Positions 36,735 through 46,735 of a stretch of 61,968 nucleotides of DNA are shown here, piece by piece. The stretch covers positions 1 through 61,968 of the forward strand of contig NZ_JAHGAJ010000020.1 in NCBI RefSeq assembly GCF_030248535.1. The letters are read 5' to 3'. Below the pieces are notes generated by a model. That model had not been told where the DNA came from. It searched no databases and saw nothing but the letters and a program-made list of their open reading frames with translations. Positions within the stretch are counted from its first letter, which is position 1. Every line of letters starts with the position of its first letter. The stretch is from Vibrio sp. D404a. Lineage in GTDB: Bacteria > Pseudomonadota > Gammaproteobacteria > Enterobacterales > Vibrionaceae. Position numbers and translations under genes: made by a program.

Positions 36735-38015
36735 ATGACAGATAAAAGCAAAGAGGGTGGTAGCGGTAAACTGCTTTACTGCTCTTTCTGTGGCAAAAGC
36801 CAGCACGAAGTTCGCAAGTTAATCGCAGGCCCTTCTGTTTACATTTGTGACGAATGTGTCGACCTTTGTAACGACATTATTCGTGAAGAAATCAAAGATG
36901 TTCTTCCTAAGAAAGAGTCGGAAGCGCTGCCAACGCCGCGTGAGATTCGAGAGCACCTTGATGACTATGTAATCGGTCAAGAGTATGCGAAGAAAGTGCT
37001 AGCAGTTGCAGTATATAACCACTACAAGCGTTTACGTAATGGTGATACAACAGCTGAAGGCGTAGAGCTAGGTAAGAGTAACATCCTGCTTATCGGCCCT
37101 ACAGGTAGTGGTAAAACGCTACTTGCAGAAACACTGGCTCGTTTCCTAGACGTTCCATTTACTATGGCAGACGCAACCACACTAACCGAAGCGGGTTACG
37201 TGGGTGAAGATGTAGAAAACATTATTCAGAAGCTGCTACAGAAGTGTGATTACGACGTTGCGAAAGCGGAACGTGGCATTGTTTACATCGATGAAATCGA
37301 TAAGATTTCTCGTAAAGCTGAAAACCCATCAATCACGCGTGACGTGTCTGGTGAAGGTGTACAGCAAGCACTTCTAAAACTTGTAGAAGGCACAGTCGCT
37401 TCAGTACCGCCTCAAGGTGGTCGTAAGCATCCACAGCAAGAGTTCTTGCAAGTGGACACATCTAAGATCCTATTTATCTGTGGCGGTGCATTTGCTGGCC
37501 TAGATAAAGTGATTGAGCAACGTGTAGAAACAGGTTCTGGTATCGGCTTTGGCGCAGAAGTGCGTTCAAAAGATGAAACCAAAACAATTGGTGAGCTATT
37601 CACTCAAGTTGAACCTGAAGATCTAGTGAAGTACGGTCTAATTCCAGAATTCATTGGTCGTCTACCGGTGACAACCACACTGACAGAACTAGACGAAGAA
37701 GCGCTAATTCAAATTCTATGTGAGCCGAAGAACGCACTGACTAAACAGTACGCTGCGCTATTCGAACTTGAAGACACAGAACTTGAATTCCGCGAAGACG
37801 CACTGCGCGCAATTGCTAAGAAAGCAATGAGCCGTAAAACAGGTGCTCGTGGTCTACGTTCTATCTTAGAAGGCGTGCTACTAGAAACCATGTACGAACT
37901 GCCATCATCAACAGATGTAAGCAAGGTTGTGATTGATGAGTCTGTAATTAATGGAGAGTCTGAACCTCTTCTTATCTACAGCAATTCAGAGAACCAAGCG
38001 GCAGTTGCAGAGTAG
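36735..38015 (+). CDS. clpX: Clp protease ATP-binding subunit ClpX
   Basis: ClpX is the AAA+ unfoldase that feeds substrates to ClpP. The 426-residue product has an N-terminal C4 zinc-binding domain ([13 protein letters not shown] then CDECVDLC), Walker A GPTGSGKT, the pore loop region GYVGEDVEN and the ClpP-binding IGF loop ([10 protein letters not shown]). Length matches E. coli (424). A terminator separates it from lon. Confidence 0.97.
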   Translation: MTDKSKEGGSGKLLYCSFCGKSQHEVRKLIAGPSVYICDECVDLCNDIIREEIKDVLPKKESEALPTPREIREHLDDYVIGQEYAKKVLAVAVYNHYKRLRNGDTTAEGVELGKSNILLIGPTGSGKTLLAETLARFLDVPFTMADATTLTEAGYVGEDVENIIQKLLQKCDYDVAKAERGIVYIDEIDKISRKAENPSITRDVSGEGVQQALLKLVEGTVASVPPQGGRKHPQQEFLQVDTSKILFICGGAFAGLDKVIEQRVETGSGIGFGAEVRSKDETKTIGELFTQVEPEDLVKYGLIPEFIGRLPVTTTLTELDEEALIQILCEPKNALTKQYAALFELEDTELEFREDALRAIAKKAMSRKTGARGLRSILEGVLLETMYELPSSTDVSKVVIDESVINGESEPLLIYSNSENQAAVAE

Positions 38016-38044
38016 GTCTTTTTTAGACTAGTGACTCAAATTCC

Positions 38045-38077
38045 AAAAGGAGGTAAGCAATTACCTCCTTTTTTTTA
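38045..38077 (+). terminator. Rho-independent terminator of clpX
   Basis: A perfect 12-bp stem AAAAGGAGGTAA / TTACCTCCTTTT (38045-38056, 38061-38072) with loop GCAA and a T run to 38077. Confidence 0.94.
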
Positions 38078-38083
38078 TTCTTC

Positions 38084-38113
38084 CATTGAATCCAGTCGTT
38101 TAAGCCCCATATA
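38084..38113 (+). promoter_or_regulatory. Sigma-32 (heat-shock) promoter of lon
   Basis: CATTGAA (38084-38090) resembles the -35 CTTGAAA, and CCCCATATA (38105-38113) is an excellent -10 (CCCCATNT), 14 bases apart. A heat-shock promoter in front of lon is the known arrangement in E. coli. Confidence 0.8.
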
Positions 38114-38147
38114 CTGCTTTATAAGTTAAAGCGGAAGAGAGAAATAT

Positions 38148-40499
38148 ATGAACTTGGAACGTTCCGAGCGTATCGAGATCCCCGTGCTGCCTCTACGTGA
38201 TGTAGTGGTTTACCCACACATGGTTATTCCACTGTTTGTTGGTCGTGAAAAATCGATTACTTGCCTAGAATCGGCAATGGAAGCTAACAAACAAGTGCTA
38301 CTAGTGGCGCAGAAAGAAGCGGATACTGATGAGCCTTCAATCGACGACCTATTCGAAGTAGGTACCGTTGCTACGATTCTTCAGCTTTTAAAGCTACCTG
38401 ACGGCACTGTAAAAGTGCTTGTTGAAGGTCAGCAGCGTGCGAAAATTCACCAATTCAAAGAAAGTGAATTCTTCCTTGCAGATGCAGAATACGTTGTCAC
38501 CTCAGAACTTGACGAAAAAGAACAAGAAGTGGTTGTTCGCAGCGCGATCAATCAATTCGAAGGCTTTATTAAGCTAAACAAAAAGATTCCACCAGAGGTA
38601 CTAACGTCTCTGAATGGGATTGATGAAGCCGCTCGTCTAGCGGATACCATCGCAGCACACATGCCACTTAAACTGGTAGACAAACAGCACGTACTAGAGA
38701 TTCTAGATGTGACTGAGCGTCTAGAGTTCCTGATGGGCCAAATGGAATCAGAAATTGATATCCTGCAGGTAGAAAAACGCATCCGTGGTCGTGTTAAGAA
38801 GCAGATGGAAAAATCTCAGCGTGAGTACTACCTGAATGAGCAAATGAAAGCGATTCAGAAAGAACTTGGCGAGATGGACGATGCTCCAGACGAATTCGAG
38901 ACTCTGAAGAAGAAGATCGAAGAGTCAAAAATGCCGCAAGAAGCGCGTGAAAAGACCGAGCAAGAGCTGCAAAAGCTGAAGATGATGTCGCCAATGTCGG
39001 CAGAAGCAACAGTGGTTCGTAGCTATATTGACTGGATGGTTGGTGTGCCTTGGGCGAAGCGCTCTAAAGTTAAGAAGAATCTAGCGAAAGCAGAAGAGAT
39101 CTTAAACGAAGACCATTACGGTCTAGAGCGTGTTAAAGAACGTATTCTTGAGTACTTGGCGGTACAGAACCGTATCAACAAGCTGAAAGGTCCAATTCTT
39201 TGTCTTGTTGGTCCTCCTGGTGTAGGTAAAACCTCGCTAGGTCGCTCTATCGCGGCTGCTACAGGTCGTAAGTACACGCGTATGGCGCTAGGCGGCGTGC
39301 GTGATGAAGCAGAGATTCGTGGTCACCGTCGTACGTACATTGGCTCTTTACCGGGTAAGCTTATCCAGAAGATGTCTAAAGTTGGCGTGAAGAATCCACT
39401 GTTCCTATTGGATGAGATCGACAAGATGTCTTCTGATATGCGTGGCGACCCATCTTCAGCGCTGCTAGAAGTACTCGATCCAGAGCAAAACAATGCGTTT
39501 AACGATCACTACCTAGAAGTAGATTACGATCTGTCAGACGTTATGTTTGTTGCTACGTCTAACTCGATGGACATTCCGGGCCCACTGCTGGACCGTATGG
39601 AAGTTATCCGTCTATCAGGTTACACCGAAGACGAGAAGCTAAACATCGCAAAACGTCACCTTGTTGATAAGCAAGTGAAGCGTAACGGTCTTAAGCCAAC
39701 CGAGATCACTATCGAAGATTCAGCAATCATCGGTATTATCCGTTACTACACGCGTGAAGCGGGTGTACGTAGCCTAGAGCGTGAGATTTCTAAGATCTGT
39801 CGTAAAGCAGTGAAGAACATCCTGCTGGATAGCGATCTTAAGTCTGTGACTGTCACTATGGATAACTTGAAAGAGTACCTAGGTGTTCAGCGCCACGACT
39901 TTGGTAAAGCGGACGAGAGCAACCGAATTGGTCAAGTAACTGGCCTTGCGTGGACTCAAGTTGGCGGTGATCTTCTGACTATCGAGACAGAAGCGATGCC
40001 GGGCAAAGGTAAGCTAACGCAGACTGGTTCTCTTGGCGACGTAATGAAAGAGTCGATTCAAGCGGCGATGACTGTGGTACGTTCTCGCGCAGAAAAACTG
40101 GGTATCAACTCAGATTTCTACGAGAAGCGTGATATCCACGTTCACGTACCTGAAGGTGCGACACCAAAAGATGGCCCAAGTGCGGGTATCGCAATGTGTA
40201 CAGCATTGGTGTCTAGCCTAACGGGTAACCCTGTGAAAGCTGAAGTCGGTATGACAGGTGAAATTACCCTTCGTGGTGAAGTTTTACCTATCGGTGGCTT
40301 GAAAGAAAAACTGCTTGCTGCACACCGTGGTGGCATCAAAACAGTACTGATTCCAAAAGATAATGAGCGTGATTTGGAAGAGATTCCAGACAACGTAATC
40401 GCTGATCTGGAAGTGATTCCAGTGCAGTGGATTGATGAAGTACTGAAAGTTGCACTAGAACGAGATCCGTCAGGGGTCGAGTTTGTCGCTGAAAAATAG
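38148..40499 (+). CDS. lon: ATP-dependent protease Lon
   Basis: Lon degrades misfolded and regulatory proteins. The 783-residue product (E. coli 784) has the N-terminal LonN domain ([20 protein letters not shown]), a coiled-coil linker, Walker A GPPGVGKT, and a protease domain with the catalytic Ser in [11 protein letters not shown] and Lys in [15 protein letters not shown] sigma-32-type promoter and a terminator flank the gene. Confidence 0.98.
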   Translation: MNLERSERIEIPVLPLRDVVVYPHMVIPLFVGREKSITCLESAMEANKQVLLVAQKEADTDEPSIDDLFEVGTVATILQLLKLPDGTVKVLVEGQQRAKIHQFKESEFFLADAEYVVTSELDEKEQEVVVRSAINQFEGFIKLNKKIPPEVLTSLNGIDEAARLADTIAAHMPLKLVDKQHVLEILDVTERLEFLMGQMESEIDILQVEKRIRGRVKKQMEKSQREYYLNEQMKAIQKELGEMDDAPDEFETLKKKIEESKMPQEAREKTEQELQKLKMMSPMSAEATVVRSYIDWMVGVPWAKRSKVKKNLAKAEEILNEDHYGLERVKERILEYLAVQNRINKLKGPILCLVGPPGVGKTSLGRSIAAATGRKYTRMALGGVRDEAEIRGHRRTYIGSLPGKLIQKMSKVGVKNPLFLLDEIDKMSSDMRGDPSSALLEVLDPEQNNAFNDHYLEVDYDLSDVMFVATSNSMDIPGPLLDRMEVIRLSGYTEDEKLNIAKRHLVDKQVKRNGLKPTEITIEDSAIIGIIRYYTREAGVRSLEREISKICRKAVKNILLDSDLKSVTVTMDNLKEYLGVQRHDFGKADESNRIGQVTGLAWTQVGGDLLTIETEAMPGKGKLTQTGSLGDVMKESIQAAMTVVRSRAEKLGINSDFYEKRDIHVHVPEGATPKDGPSAGIAMCTALVSSLTGNPVKAEVGMTGEITLRGEVLPIGGLKEKLLAAHRGGIKTVLIPKDNERDLEEIPDNVIADLEVIPVQWIDEVLKVALERDPSGVEFVAEK

Positions 40500-40528
40500 T
40501 GATGAGCAGCAAAAATAAGTAAAGAATT

Positions 40529-40568
40529 ACGCTGATGAGCTTAAAAAGGCTTGTCAGCGTTTTTTTTG
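40529..40568 (+). terminator. Rho-independent terminator of lon
   Basis: The stem starts ACGCTGA and closes TCAGCGT (40529-40535, 40554-40560), extended inward by wobble and AGC/GCT pairs, followed by eight T. Confidence 0.9.
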
Positions 40569-40581
40569 GGCGCTAAGTTAA

Positions 40582-40610
40582 TTGACTAAAGCCGCAAGCC
40601 CTTTTGCAAT
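40582..40610 (+). promoter_or_regulatory. Sigma-70 promoter of hupB
   Basis: TTGACT (40582-40587), a 17-base spacer and TGCAAT (40605-40610), directly after the lon terminator. The start point would be about 75 bases before the hupB start codon. Confidence 0.55.
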
Positions 40611-40691
40611 AAGGCTTTCGGCTAAATTAAAACCAAAATGGAACGTACCGTCATCCTAAATTAGTCGCAGATGACAAAGAGGGGAAACACA

Positions 40692-40964
40692 GTGAATAAA
40701 ACACAACTAGTAGAATCAATCGCAGAAAACGCAGATATCTCTAAAGCTTCAGCTGGCCGCGCTCTAGACGCATTCATCGAAGCAGTTGGCACAACACTTC
40801 AATCAGGTGACCAAGTAGCACTTGTTGGTTTTGGTACTTTCAGTGTACGTACTCGTGCAGCTCGCACAGGTCGTAACCCTAAGACTGGTGAAGAAATCCA
40901 AATTGCAGAAGCAAAAGTACCTGGCTTTAAAGCTGGTAAAGCACTAAAAGACGCATGTAACTAA
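40692..40964 (+). CDS. hupB: DNA-binding protein HU-beta
   Basis: HU is a small nucleoid protein that binds and bends DNA as a dimer. GTG 40692 with the GAGGGG site upstream gives a 90-residue protein beginning [20 protein letters not shown], the normal HU length; an in-frame ATG at 40671 would overlap the ribosome site. The DNA-binding arm [22 protein letters not shown] region is intact (seen as [15 protein letters not shown]). It lies between lon and ppiD, the conserved position. Confidence 0.96.
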   Translation: MNKTQLVESIAENADISKASAGRALDAFIEAVGTTLQSGDQVALVGFGTFSVRTRAARTGRNPKTGEEIQIAEAKVPGFKAGKALKDACN

Positions 40965-41013
40965 TATTGCGGTACCTAGGCGCTCGTTAAGCCAAGGTAG
41001 CAAGATGCGTTAG

Positions 41014-41121
41014 CTGTTTGAAAAATGATGTTTCATTCTTAAACAGTTATTGTGCAAAGCACATTGAACTAATTTAAATTATGCGCATCCTACTGATGCG
41101 CATTTCTTTTTCTGATAATAT
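41014..41121 (+). terminator. hupB 3' region with three hairpins ending in a terminator
   Basis: Hairpin 1: CTGTTT / AAACAG plus AATGA / TCATT (41014-41046). Hairpin 2: TGTGC-AAA-GCACA (41051-41063). Hairpin 3, the terminator: ATGCGCATC / GATGCGCAT (41091-41099, 41105-41113), then TTCTTTTTC. The 3' untranslated region is about 150 bases, long for such a short gene. Confidence 0.8.
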
Positions 41122-41180
41122 CGCGTGAATAAGATTTTTATGTTGAAGCCCATGCTTCATATCCGGAGAGCACTTAAATT

Positions 41181-43046
41181 ATGATGGATCGATTACGCGA
41201 AGGCGTGAATAGCATCGCGGTAAAAATTATCCTTGGGTTGATTATCCTGTCATTCGTATTCGCAGGTGTAGGCAGCTACATCACAGGTGGCGGTAACAAC
41301 GCGGCAGCGAAAGTTGGTAATACTGAAATCGGTCGTGGTGAGTTTGAACAAGCTTACCAAAACGAGCGTAATCGTATGCAATCACAACTTGGCGATTACT
41401 TCTCTCAAATGCTTGCAGACCCTGCATACGTAGAGTCTTTCCGTAGATCAGTACTTGATCGCATGATCAACGACGTACTGCTTGAGCAGCAAGCTGAATC
41501 ACTTGGCCTACGCATCAGCGATTCACAAATCCGTACGATGATTCTTGAGATGCCACAGTTCCAAACTGCGGGTCAATTTGATCAAGAAGTTTACCAAGCG
41601 GCACTTCGTCGTGCAGGCTTTGGTCCAGAAAGTTTTGCTGAGTACATGCGTCGTGACCTAATGCGCAACCAACTGGTAACTGCACTACAAGGCAGTGAGT
41701 TTGTTCTACAAGGTGAGATCGACACGCAAAGCAAACTGATTGCTCAAACTCGTGATATCCGCACGGTGACGCTATCTGTTGCTGAACTGGCGAAAAACGT
41801 TGAGCTAACAGAAGAAGAGATTGCAGAGTACTACCAGCAAAACCCTCTAGCGTACACTCGCCCAGAGCAAGCTAAGGTGTCTTACATTGAACTTTCTGCT
41901 GAAGCACTGAAAGGTCAAATCAACGTAACTGACGAGCAAGCTGAGCAGTACTACAACGAGCACCTAGACAAGTACTCGACAGAAGAGCAACGCAAAGTAA
42001 GCCATATCCTTGTTCAAGGTGACGACGAAGCGAAAGCACAAGCGATTCTTGACGAGCTAAACGCAGGTGCTGATTTTGCAGCACTAGCAGAAGAGAAGTC
42101 GGACGATTTCGGTAGCGCTGATGTTGGTGGTGACCTAGGTTGGATCGAGCGTGATGTGATGGACCCTGCTTTCGAAGATGCAGCTTTTGCACTTCAAAAT
42201 GTAGGTGATACAACGGGCCTAGTTAAGTCTGAGTTTGGTTACCACATCATCAAGCTAGACGAGCTACAAGACTCTAAAGCACAACCATTCTCTGAAGTTG
42301 CAGCTGAAATCAAGCAAGAGCTGCTAGACCAAGAAGCGGTTGACCAGTTCTACGAGCTACAGACTGAACTTGAGAAAGTTGCATTTGAGTACCCAGATTC
42401 ACTGGATGACTCTGCAGAAGCGATTAACGCTAAAATCCATACAACGGATTTCGTTTCTCAAATCGATGCGCCTGAGCTTCTTAAGACGCCATCAGTAATG
42501 CAAGCGATTCTTAGCCCAGAAGTGAAAGAAGACGGTCTAAACTCGGAAGTTATCGAAGTGGCACCTGAGCATGTTATCGTCGTTCGTGTTGAAGAAACGC
42601 GTGACGAAACCGTTCTACCGCTAGAAGAAGTGAATGACCAAGTTGTAGCAGCACTTTCTAACGTGAAAGCAGAGCAGCAAGCAATTGAACTGGGCGTTTC
42701 TCTAGTTAATGAGCTGAAAGCGGGTAACGAAGCGGTACTGGCTGAAAATGACCTAGCGTTTAGCGAACTTGAAACGATTGACCGTAGCTCTCCACTAGCA
42801 AGCTCTGTGTTTGCATTTGCGAAGCCTGAAGCGGATAAAGCGGTATTTGGTCAAGCGAAAGACCAGAACGGCAACATCGTTGTTGTAGAGCTTTCTAAGG
42901 TGACTGCAGATATCAACCCAGCTTACAGCACTCAAATCGGTGCACAACTAGAGCGTGTTGGTAATCAACAAGACCTAACGAACGTTCTGAACGTACTTCG
43001 TAAGAATGCAGACGTTGAATACTACATCGTAGGTCAAGGTCAGTAA
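41181..43046 (+). CDS. ppiD: Periplasmic folding chaperone PpiD
   Basis: PpiD is an inner-membrane-anchored periplasmic chaperone near the Sec translocon that helps fold exported proteins. The 621-residue product has the N-terminus MMDRLREGVNSIAVKIILGL with a single anchor helix, a SurA-like N domain, one PpiC/parvulin domain (about residues 265-357, RKVSHILVQGDDEAKAQAIL to GYHIIKL) and a C-terminal domain. Length matches the family (E. coli 623). Confidence 0.95.
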   Translation: MMDRLREGVNSIAVKIILGLIILSFVFAGVGSYITGGGNNAAAKVGNTEIGRGEFEQAYQNERNRMQSQLGDYFSQMLADPAYVESFRRSVLDRMINDVLLEQQAESLGLRISDSQIRTMILEMPQFQTAGQFDQEVYQAALRRAGFGPESFAEYMRRDLMRNQLVTALQGSEFVLQGEIDTQSKLIAQTRDIRTVTLSVAELAKNVELTEEEIAEYYQQNPLAYTRPEQAKVSYIELSAEALKGQINVTDEQAEQYYNEHLDKYSTEEQRKVSHILVQGDDEAKAQAILDELNAGADFAALAEEKSDDFGSADVGGDLGWIERDVMDPAFEDAAFALQNVGDTTGLVKSEFGYHIIKLDELQDSKAQPFSEVAAEIKQELLDQEAVDQFYELQTELEKVAFEYPDSLDDSAEAINAKIHTTDFVSQIDAPELLKTPSVMQAILSPEVKEDGLNSEVIEVAPEHVIVVRVEETRDETVLPLEEVNDQVVAALSNVKAEQQAIELGVSLVNELKAGNEAVLAENDLAFSELETIDRSSPLASSVFAFAKPEADKAVFGQAKDQNGNIVVVELSKVTADINPAYSTQIGAQLERVGNQQDLTNVLNVLRKNADVEYYIVGQGQ

Positions 43047-43124
43047 TAGCAAGGTACGTGATTGATAGCTTGAAGAGTAGGTTTGCGAGTCAGCCTACAC
43101 GACAATGAAAATCAGATGTAACTC

Positions 43125-43158
43125 AAAGCGGGTCACTTAGGTGGCCCGCTTTATTTTT
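43125..43158 (+). terminator. Rho-independent terminator of ppiD
   Basis: The stem AAAGCGGGTCAC / GTGGCCCGCTTT (43125-43136, 43141-43152), with one wobble and loop TTAG, is followed by ATTTTTA. Confidence 0.9.
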
Positions 43159-43230
43159 ATCTATACAAACTACAGTGGCTATTTCTGACAGAGTAACGTT
43201 AAGTTTTCATATCATGAAACGGAGCGAAAA

Positions 43231-43527
43231 ATGAAATACCTACATACTCTCTTAATGTCTTTTGTGATTGCCTTTAGTGCTTCAGTTTGGGCAGATAGCC
43301 CGTCTAAAGCCGAGCTGTATGAGGGAATTGAAGTTACGGTAAATATAAATACGGCTACAGCAGAAGAGTTGTCTGCTTTGTTGGTGGGAATCGGTAACAA
43401 GAAAGCGCAAGAAATTGTGCAGTATCGCGACCAAAATGGCGCGTTTGAAAAGCCGGAAGACCTCGCCAATGTAAAAGGTATTGGCTCGGCAACGGTTGAG
43501 AAGAACCGTAAAAGAATTGAGCTGTAA
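43231..43527 (+). CDS. comEA: ComEA-type helix-hairpin-helix DNA-binding protein
   Basis: ComEA binds incoming double-stranded DNA in the periplasm during natural transformation and drives its uptake by a ratchet. The 98-residue product has a signal peptide (cleavage after SVWA) and a C-terminal double helix-hairpin-helix domain: VNINTATAEELSALLVGIG and LANVKGIGSATVEKNRKRI. This is the size and layout of Vibrio ComEA, which is also found directly after ppiD in V. cholerae. It implies competence for DNA uptake, given the other com genes elsewhere. Confidence 0.9.
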   Translation: MKYLHTLLMSFVIAFSASVWADSPSKAELYEGIEVTVNINTATAEELSALLVGIGNKKAQEIVQYRDQNGAFEKPEDLANVKGIGSATVEKNRKRIEL

Positions 43528-43535
43528 TAGGACTA

Positions 43536-43562
43536 AATATGAAGGGGTGAGCCCTTCATATT
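43536..43562. terminator. Hairpin between comEA and the rhombosortase gene
   Basis: A perfect 11-bp inverted repeat AATATGAAGGG / CCCTTCATATT (43536-43546, 43552-43562) with loop GTGAG. It overlaps the last codons of the convergent gene and lacks a good T tract, so it is a weak or Rho-assisted terminator. Confidence 0.45.
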
Positions 43563-44089
43563 CTTCGTTTTACCTTAACCCAAGCCAACAGAAAACCACC
43601 TATCGCCCCAATGAGATGGGCTTCAATCGCAACACGAGCATTGATCAATGCGCCTGTTGTAGTAGAAGGCCCCACAAACTGCTCCCATGCGACTTTCGCA
43701 ACTAGCCCTGCAACCAGTAACCAACTTGAGCGTCGCCCTGTCAGCGCCTCTGTCAGTGCGAATACACCAAACAGCCCGTGTAGGGTTCCAGATAAACCGA
43801 CATAACTTTGGATATCGGTCGCTAAAAGTCCCGTTCCGGTAAATAGGCTGACAATTAACAGATAAGCTAGGAGTCGTACTCGGCTTGGTTGAAATACAAA
43901 ACAGATCACCCATAATCCAGCAAGGTTCATTGCCAAATGCGAAAGGTTGGTATGGGAAAAGTTTCCTGTTACGATGCGCCACCATTGTCCATTGGCGATC
44001 GCATTATGATCCCAAACGACCCAAGATTGAATCGGGTCGAACTGGAACAGCACACACATCAGTGAAGTAAAAACTAAAGCAGGGTACAC
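43556..44089 (-). CDS. rrtA: Rhombosortase (rhomboid-family protease)
   Basis: Rhombosortases are small rhomboid-type intramembrane serine proteases that process GlyGly-CTERM proteins before their surface attachment or type II secretion. Six hydrophobic segments are seen, with the catalytic serine in YVGLSGTLHGLFG and the histidine in IEAHLIGAIGG. GTG 44089 gives 177 residues, the usual size, and avoids overlap with tapT. The alternative ATG 44200 adds 37 residues that are antisense to the conserved cysteine cluster of TapT, so I regard that extension as unlikely. The substrate proteins are not in this window. Confidence 0.75.
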   Translation of the reverse strand: MYPALVFTSLMCVLFQFDPIQSWVVWDHNAIANGQWWRIVTGNFSHTNLSHLAMNLAGLWVICFVFQPSRVRLLAYLLIVSLFTGTGLLATDIQSYVGLSGTLHGLFGVFALTEALTGRRSSWLLVAGLVAKVAWEQFVGPSTTTGALINARVAIEAHLIGAIGGFLLAWVKVKRRI

Positions 44090-44098
44090 CGTAAATCC

Positions 44099-44716
44099 AT
44101 GTCTCGTTATTGCCCCCAGTGCCGTAAGGCCTTGAAAGCGTGTATTTGCCAGTGGATAACTCCACTCGAATCGGATGTTGAGCTTATCATTCTTCAGCAC
44201 CCATCAGAAGAGCACAGGCCGATGGGTACCGCACGTATCTTGTCATTGTCTCTCGAAAATAGTGTGACTTTGATTGGTGAAGATTTTTCTGACCATGAAT
44301 TGCTTAACCGTTTATTGAGCGACGAGGGTTATCACCACGCGATTTTGTATCCTGGAGAGTCTTCTCTATCGGTCGAACAGCTGACTGAAAATAGTTCGGG
44401 TGGTAGAGCGAATAAAAAACTGCGTGTGATTTTGCTCGACGGGACTTGGAAGAAAGCCTTCAAGATGTGGCAAGTGTCTTCTAACTTACAGCGACTCGAT
44501 ACCCTACACCTGCCTAAAGAGCTAAAAGGTAACTATAGGATTCGCAAAGCGCCAAGTGAGAATAGCCTCTCGACGGTTGAAGCTGGCTATCACTTGTTGA
44601 GCTTACTTCAGCCATCACGAGATTTTACCCCTCTGCTTACAGCATTTGATCGAATGATTCAGTTTCAAATCGACCAAATGCCGCCGGGTGTGTTTGAGAA
44701 AAATTACTTAGGCTAG
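44099..44716 (+). CDS. tapT: DTW-domain tRNA-uridine aminocarboxypropyltransferase TapT
   Basis: TapT makes the acp3U47 modification in the tRNA variable loop using S-adenosylmethionine. The 205-residue product has the N-terminal cysteine cluster YCPQCRKALKACICQW, the IILQHPSEEHRPMGTARIL region and the family motif LLDGTWKKAFKMW (DTW-type, D-G-T-W). Length fits the family. It is nearly head-to-head with the rhombosortase gene. Confidence 0.88.
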   Translation: MSRYCPQCRKALKACICQWITPLESDVELIILQHPSEEHRPMGTARILSLSLENSVTLIGEDFSDHELLNRLLSDEGYHHAILYPGESSLSVEQLTENSSGGRANKKLRVILLDGTWKKAFKMWQVSSNLQRLDTLHLPKELKGNYRIRKAPSENSLSTVEAGYHLLSLLQPSRDFTPLLTAFDRMIQFQIDQMPPGVFEKNYLG

Positions 44717-44741
44717 GTGCGTCTCAGTGAAGCTTAGCTTG

Positions 44742-46085
44742 TTAGAACTCGGTATGTGCCGAGAACAGTTGTTGGTGCATTTTCTGGGCAAGATCATCAG
44801 TCATTGATGAGATATAGTCCGCAATCACCCTCATCTTACGACACTCTTCAGTGTGTGCTTGCCACTGTTTTTTAATAGGTAGCGGCAATAGACGCTCAGG
44901 GTCGGCGCTAAAGGCTTCAAACATATCCATAATGATCTGCTGTCCCTTGTATTCAATGACCTGAACTTGCGGTACTTGAATGACGTACTCACTCACGAAG
45001 TGCTTGAGCTTATCTAATGTTAGATCCATGCTCGGTTCAAGATAGGCGTTGTAAGAGAGCAATGGGTTCTCGAAGTTCGCATCAACAGGCTTAATCGAGA
45101 TACTGGTCAGTAGGGCATTGACGATTCCGCCAATCGCATCTTTGCGGCGGTATTGCTCTCCAGAAAAGAGCATCTCAGTAATCGAATCTAGATGGCGAGC
45201 GATCCAAGGGTCATCGGCATCTTGAAGCTGAGGGTAGGCTGACTCCATCCACTGGGCTTTAGTCACCGAACCCAACACAATCGCATCCTCTAAATCGTGG
45301 ACGCCGTAGGCGATGTCATCGGCCAACTCCATGATTGAACAGTCTAAAGACTTAAACTTGGTTTTATTGTGCTCAAAAGCGCCCACTTCGGCTTGTCTCG
45401 GCTGTTTAATCAGTGCTTGGTCGCCGTCAGAGAGCGGTGCAAGTACCCAATCAAACAGAGCTTCGTCGTGGTCGTAGATCCCTTTGGCGGGCATCCAATC
45501 TTTGGCTCTTAGCTGTCTTTGGTGCTTAACCGGTTTGTGCATCGACTTGGCTTTGATCTGACTGATCAATGATGGGTATTTAATCAGGCCGAGCAGAGTA
45601 CGTCTTGATAGATTCATACCGTGATGTTCAGTGTAAGGCTCTAGCTGGGTCACGATACGAAAAGTTTGAGCATTACCCTCAAAGCCGCCGTAGTCACGCA
45701 TCATATAGTTAAGCGCCACTTCACCACCATGCCCATAGGGAGGATGTCCAATGTCGTGGGCAAGACATAGAGAATCAATCAAACTGTCAGAGGGCAATAG
45801 TTCACGAAACTCAGGCTGCTTCTTTTTAAGTTGGGCAACGATACCTGTACCCAACTGTGCGGCTTCAAGAGAATGAGTAAGGCGCGTACGGTGAAAGTCG
45901 TTGATGGCGGTTCCGTGAACTTGGGTCTTCGCTTGCAATCGTCGAAAGGCTGCAGAGTGAAGCACACGAGCTCGGTCACGTTGATACGGACTTCTGTGGT
46001 CATCTCTACGGATTTTATGTTCGTCGTCGTTGCGTGCCTGCCACTGTTCAGCAAGCATCAGAGTCGGTGTGTTTGAAACCGTCAA
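44742..46085 (-). CDS. dGTPase-family HD phosphohydrolase
   Basis: A 447-residue protein of the deoxyguanosine triphosphate triphosphohydrolase family. The HD metal site is clear: HRTRLTHSLEAAQLG, then CLAHDIGHPPYGHGGEVAL with the HD pair, and MELADDIAYGVHDLEDA with the later Asp. Family members hydrolyse dNTPs to nucleoside and triphosphate; some homologues from this subfamily act in anti-phage defence by depleting dGTP. It lies 45 bases downstream of yfbR on the same strand, so two nucleotide-cleaving HD enzymes are probably cotranscribed. The anti-phage role is inference. Confidence 0.88.
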   Translation of the reverse strand: MTVSNTPTLMLAEQWQARNDDEHKIRRDDHRSPYQRDRARVLHSAAFRRLQAKTQVHGTAINDFHRTRLTHSLEAAQLGTGIVAQLKKKQPEFRELLPSDSLIDSLCLAHDIGHPPYGHGGEVALNYMMRDYGGFEGNAQTFRIVTQLEPYTEHHGMNLSRRTLLGLIKYPSLISQIKAKSMHKPVKHQRQLRAKDWMPAKGIYDHDEALFDWVLAPLSDGDQALIKQPRQAEVGAFEHNKTKFKSLDCSIMELADDIAYGVHDLEDAIVLGSVTKAQWMESAYPQLQDADDPWIARHLDSITEMLFSGEQYRRKDAIGGIVNALLTSISIKPVDANFENPLLSYNAYLEPSMDLTLDKLKHFVSEYVIQVPQVQVIEYKGQQIIMDMFEAFSADPERLLPLPIKKQWQAHTEECRKMRVIADYISSMTDDLAQKMHQQLFSAHTEF

Positions 46086-46130
46086 ATGAGCACCTATTGG
46101 TTAGGAGTGATAGTCACAACTTATACCTAG

Positions 46131-46715
46131 CTAACTTATCTCGTCTAGTGATAATTCGAAGCTTGGCGCGAAAGTCGTTAAAAAATAATCCATTTCTGGG
46201 CTGGCGCGTTGTGAAAGGGTCTCTTCTAAGCGCCTTTTGGCTTGTTCAAACTCATGGTTGCCGGCGCTGAGCTCTTCCAAACATTTGAGGTAGGCGCAGA
46301 TGGTGTCGGCCTGCTTGACGATGCTTTGCTCATCTTGATTAGCGCTTCCAGAGAGTAGAAATGGTGCAAAGTCCTCTCTAAATTCTTCAGGCAACATCGA
46401 CAATAAGCGCTGTTCGGCAGCGGCTTCTATCTTTTTGTATTCGTTGGCGATGTCTGGGTTGTAATACTTCACAGGCGTAGGGAGATCACCCGTCAGAACT
46501 TCACTAGTGTCGTGGTACATTCCAAGTAAGGCAATGTGCTCTGGGTTGAGCTGGCCCCCAAACTTCTTGTTCTTGATGACAGCCAATGCGTGGGCGACAA
46601 ACGCAACCTGTAAGGAGTGCTCAGAGATATTTTCGGTAGAGACAGAACGCATTAGAGGCCAACGTTGAATCAGCTTCATGCGGGCAAGATGAGCAAAGAA
46701 ATGGCTTTGAGTCAT
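46131..46715 (-). CDS. yfbR: 5'-deoxynucleotidase YfbR
   Basis: YfbR dephosphorylates deoxyribonucleoside 5'-monophosphates. The 194-residue HD-domain protein has the metal-binding sequence [20 protein letters not shown], the HD pair in [20 protein letters not shown] and a later Asp ([16 protein letters not shown]). Length is close to E. coli (199). It lies downstream of alaA as in E. coli (yfbQ-yfbR), and upstream of the dGTPase-family gene. Confidence 0.94.
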   Translation of the reverse strand: MTQSHFFAHLARMKLIQRWPLMRSVSTENISEHSLQVAFVAHALAVIKNKKFGGQLNPEHIALLGMYHDTSEVLTGDLPTPVKYYNPDIANEYKKIEAAAEQRLLSMLPEEFREDFAPFLLSGSANQDEQSIVKQADTICAYLKCLEELSAGNHEFEQAKRRLEETLSQRASPEMDYFLTTFAPSFELSLDEIS

Positions 46716-46735
46716 ACGCTTCCTTCCTAAATGAC

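Noticed and set aside
44090..44200. N-terminal 37 residues of the longest rhombosortase frame
   Set aside because: They are antisense to the conserved TapT cysteine cluster and exceed normal family length.
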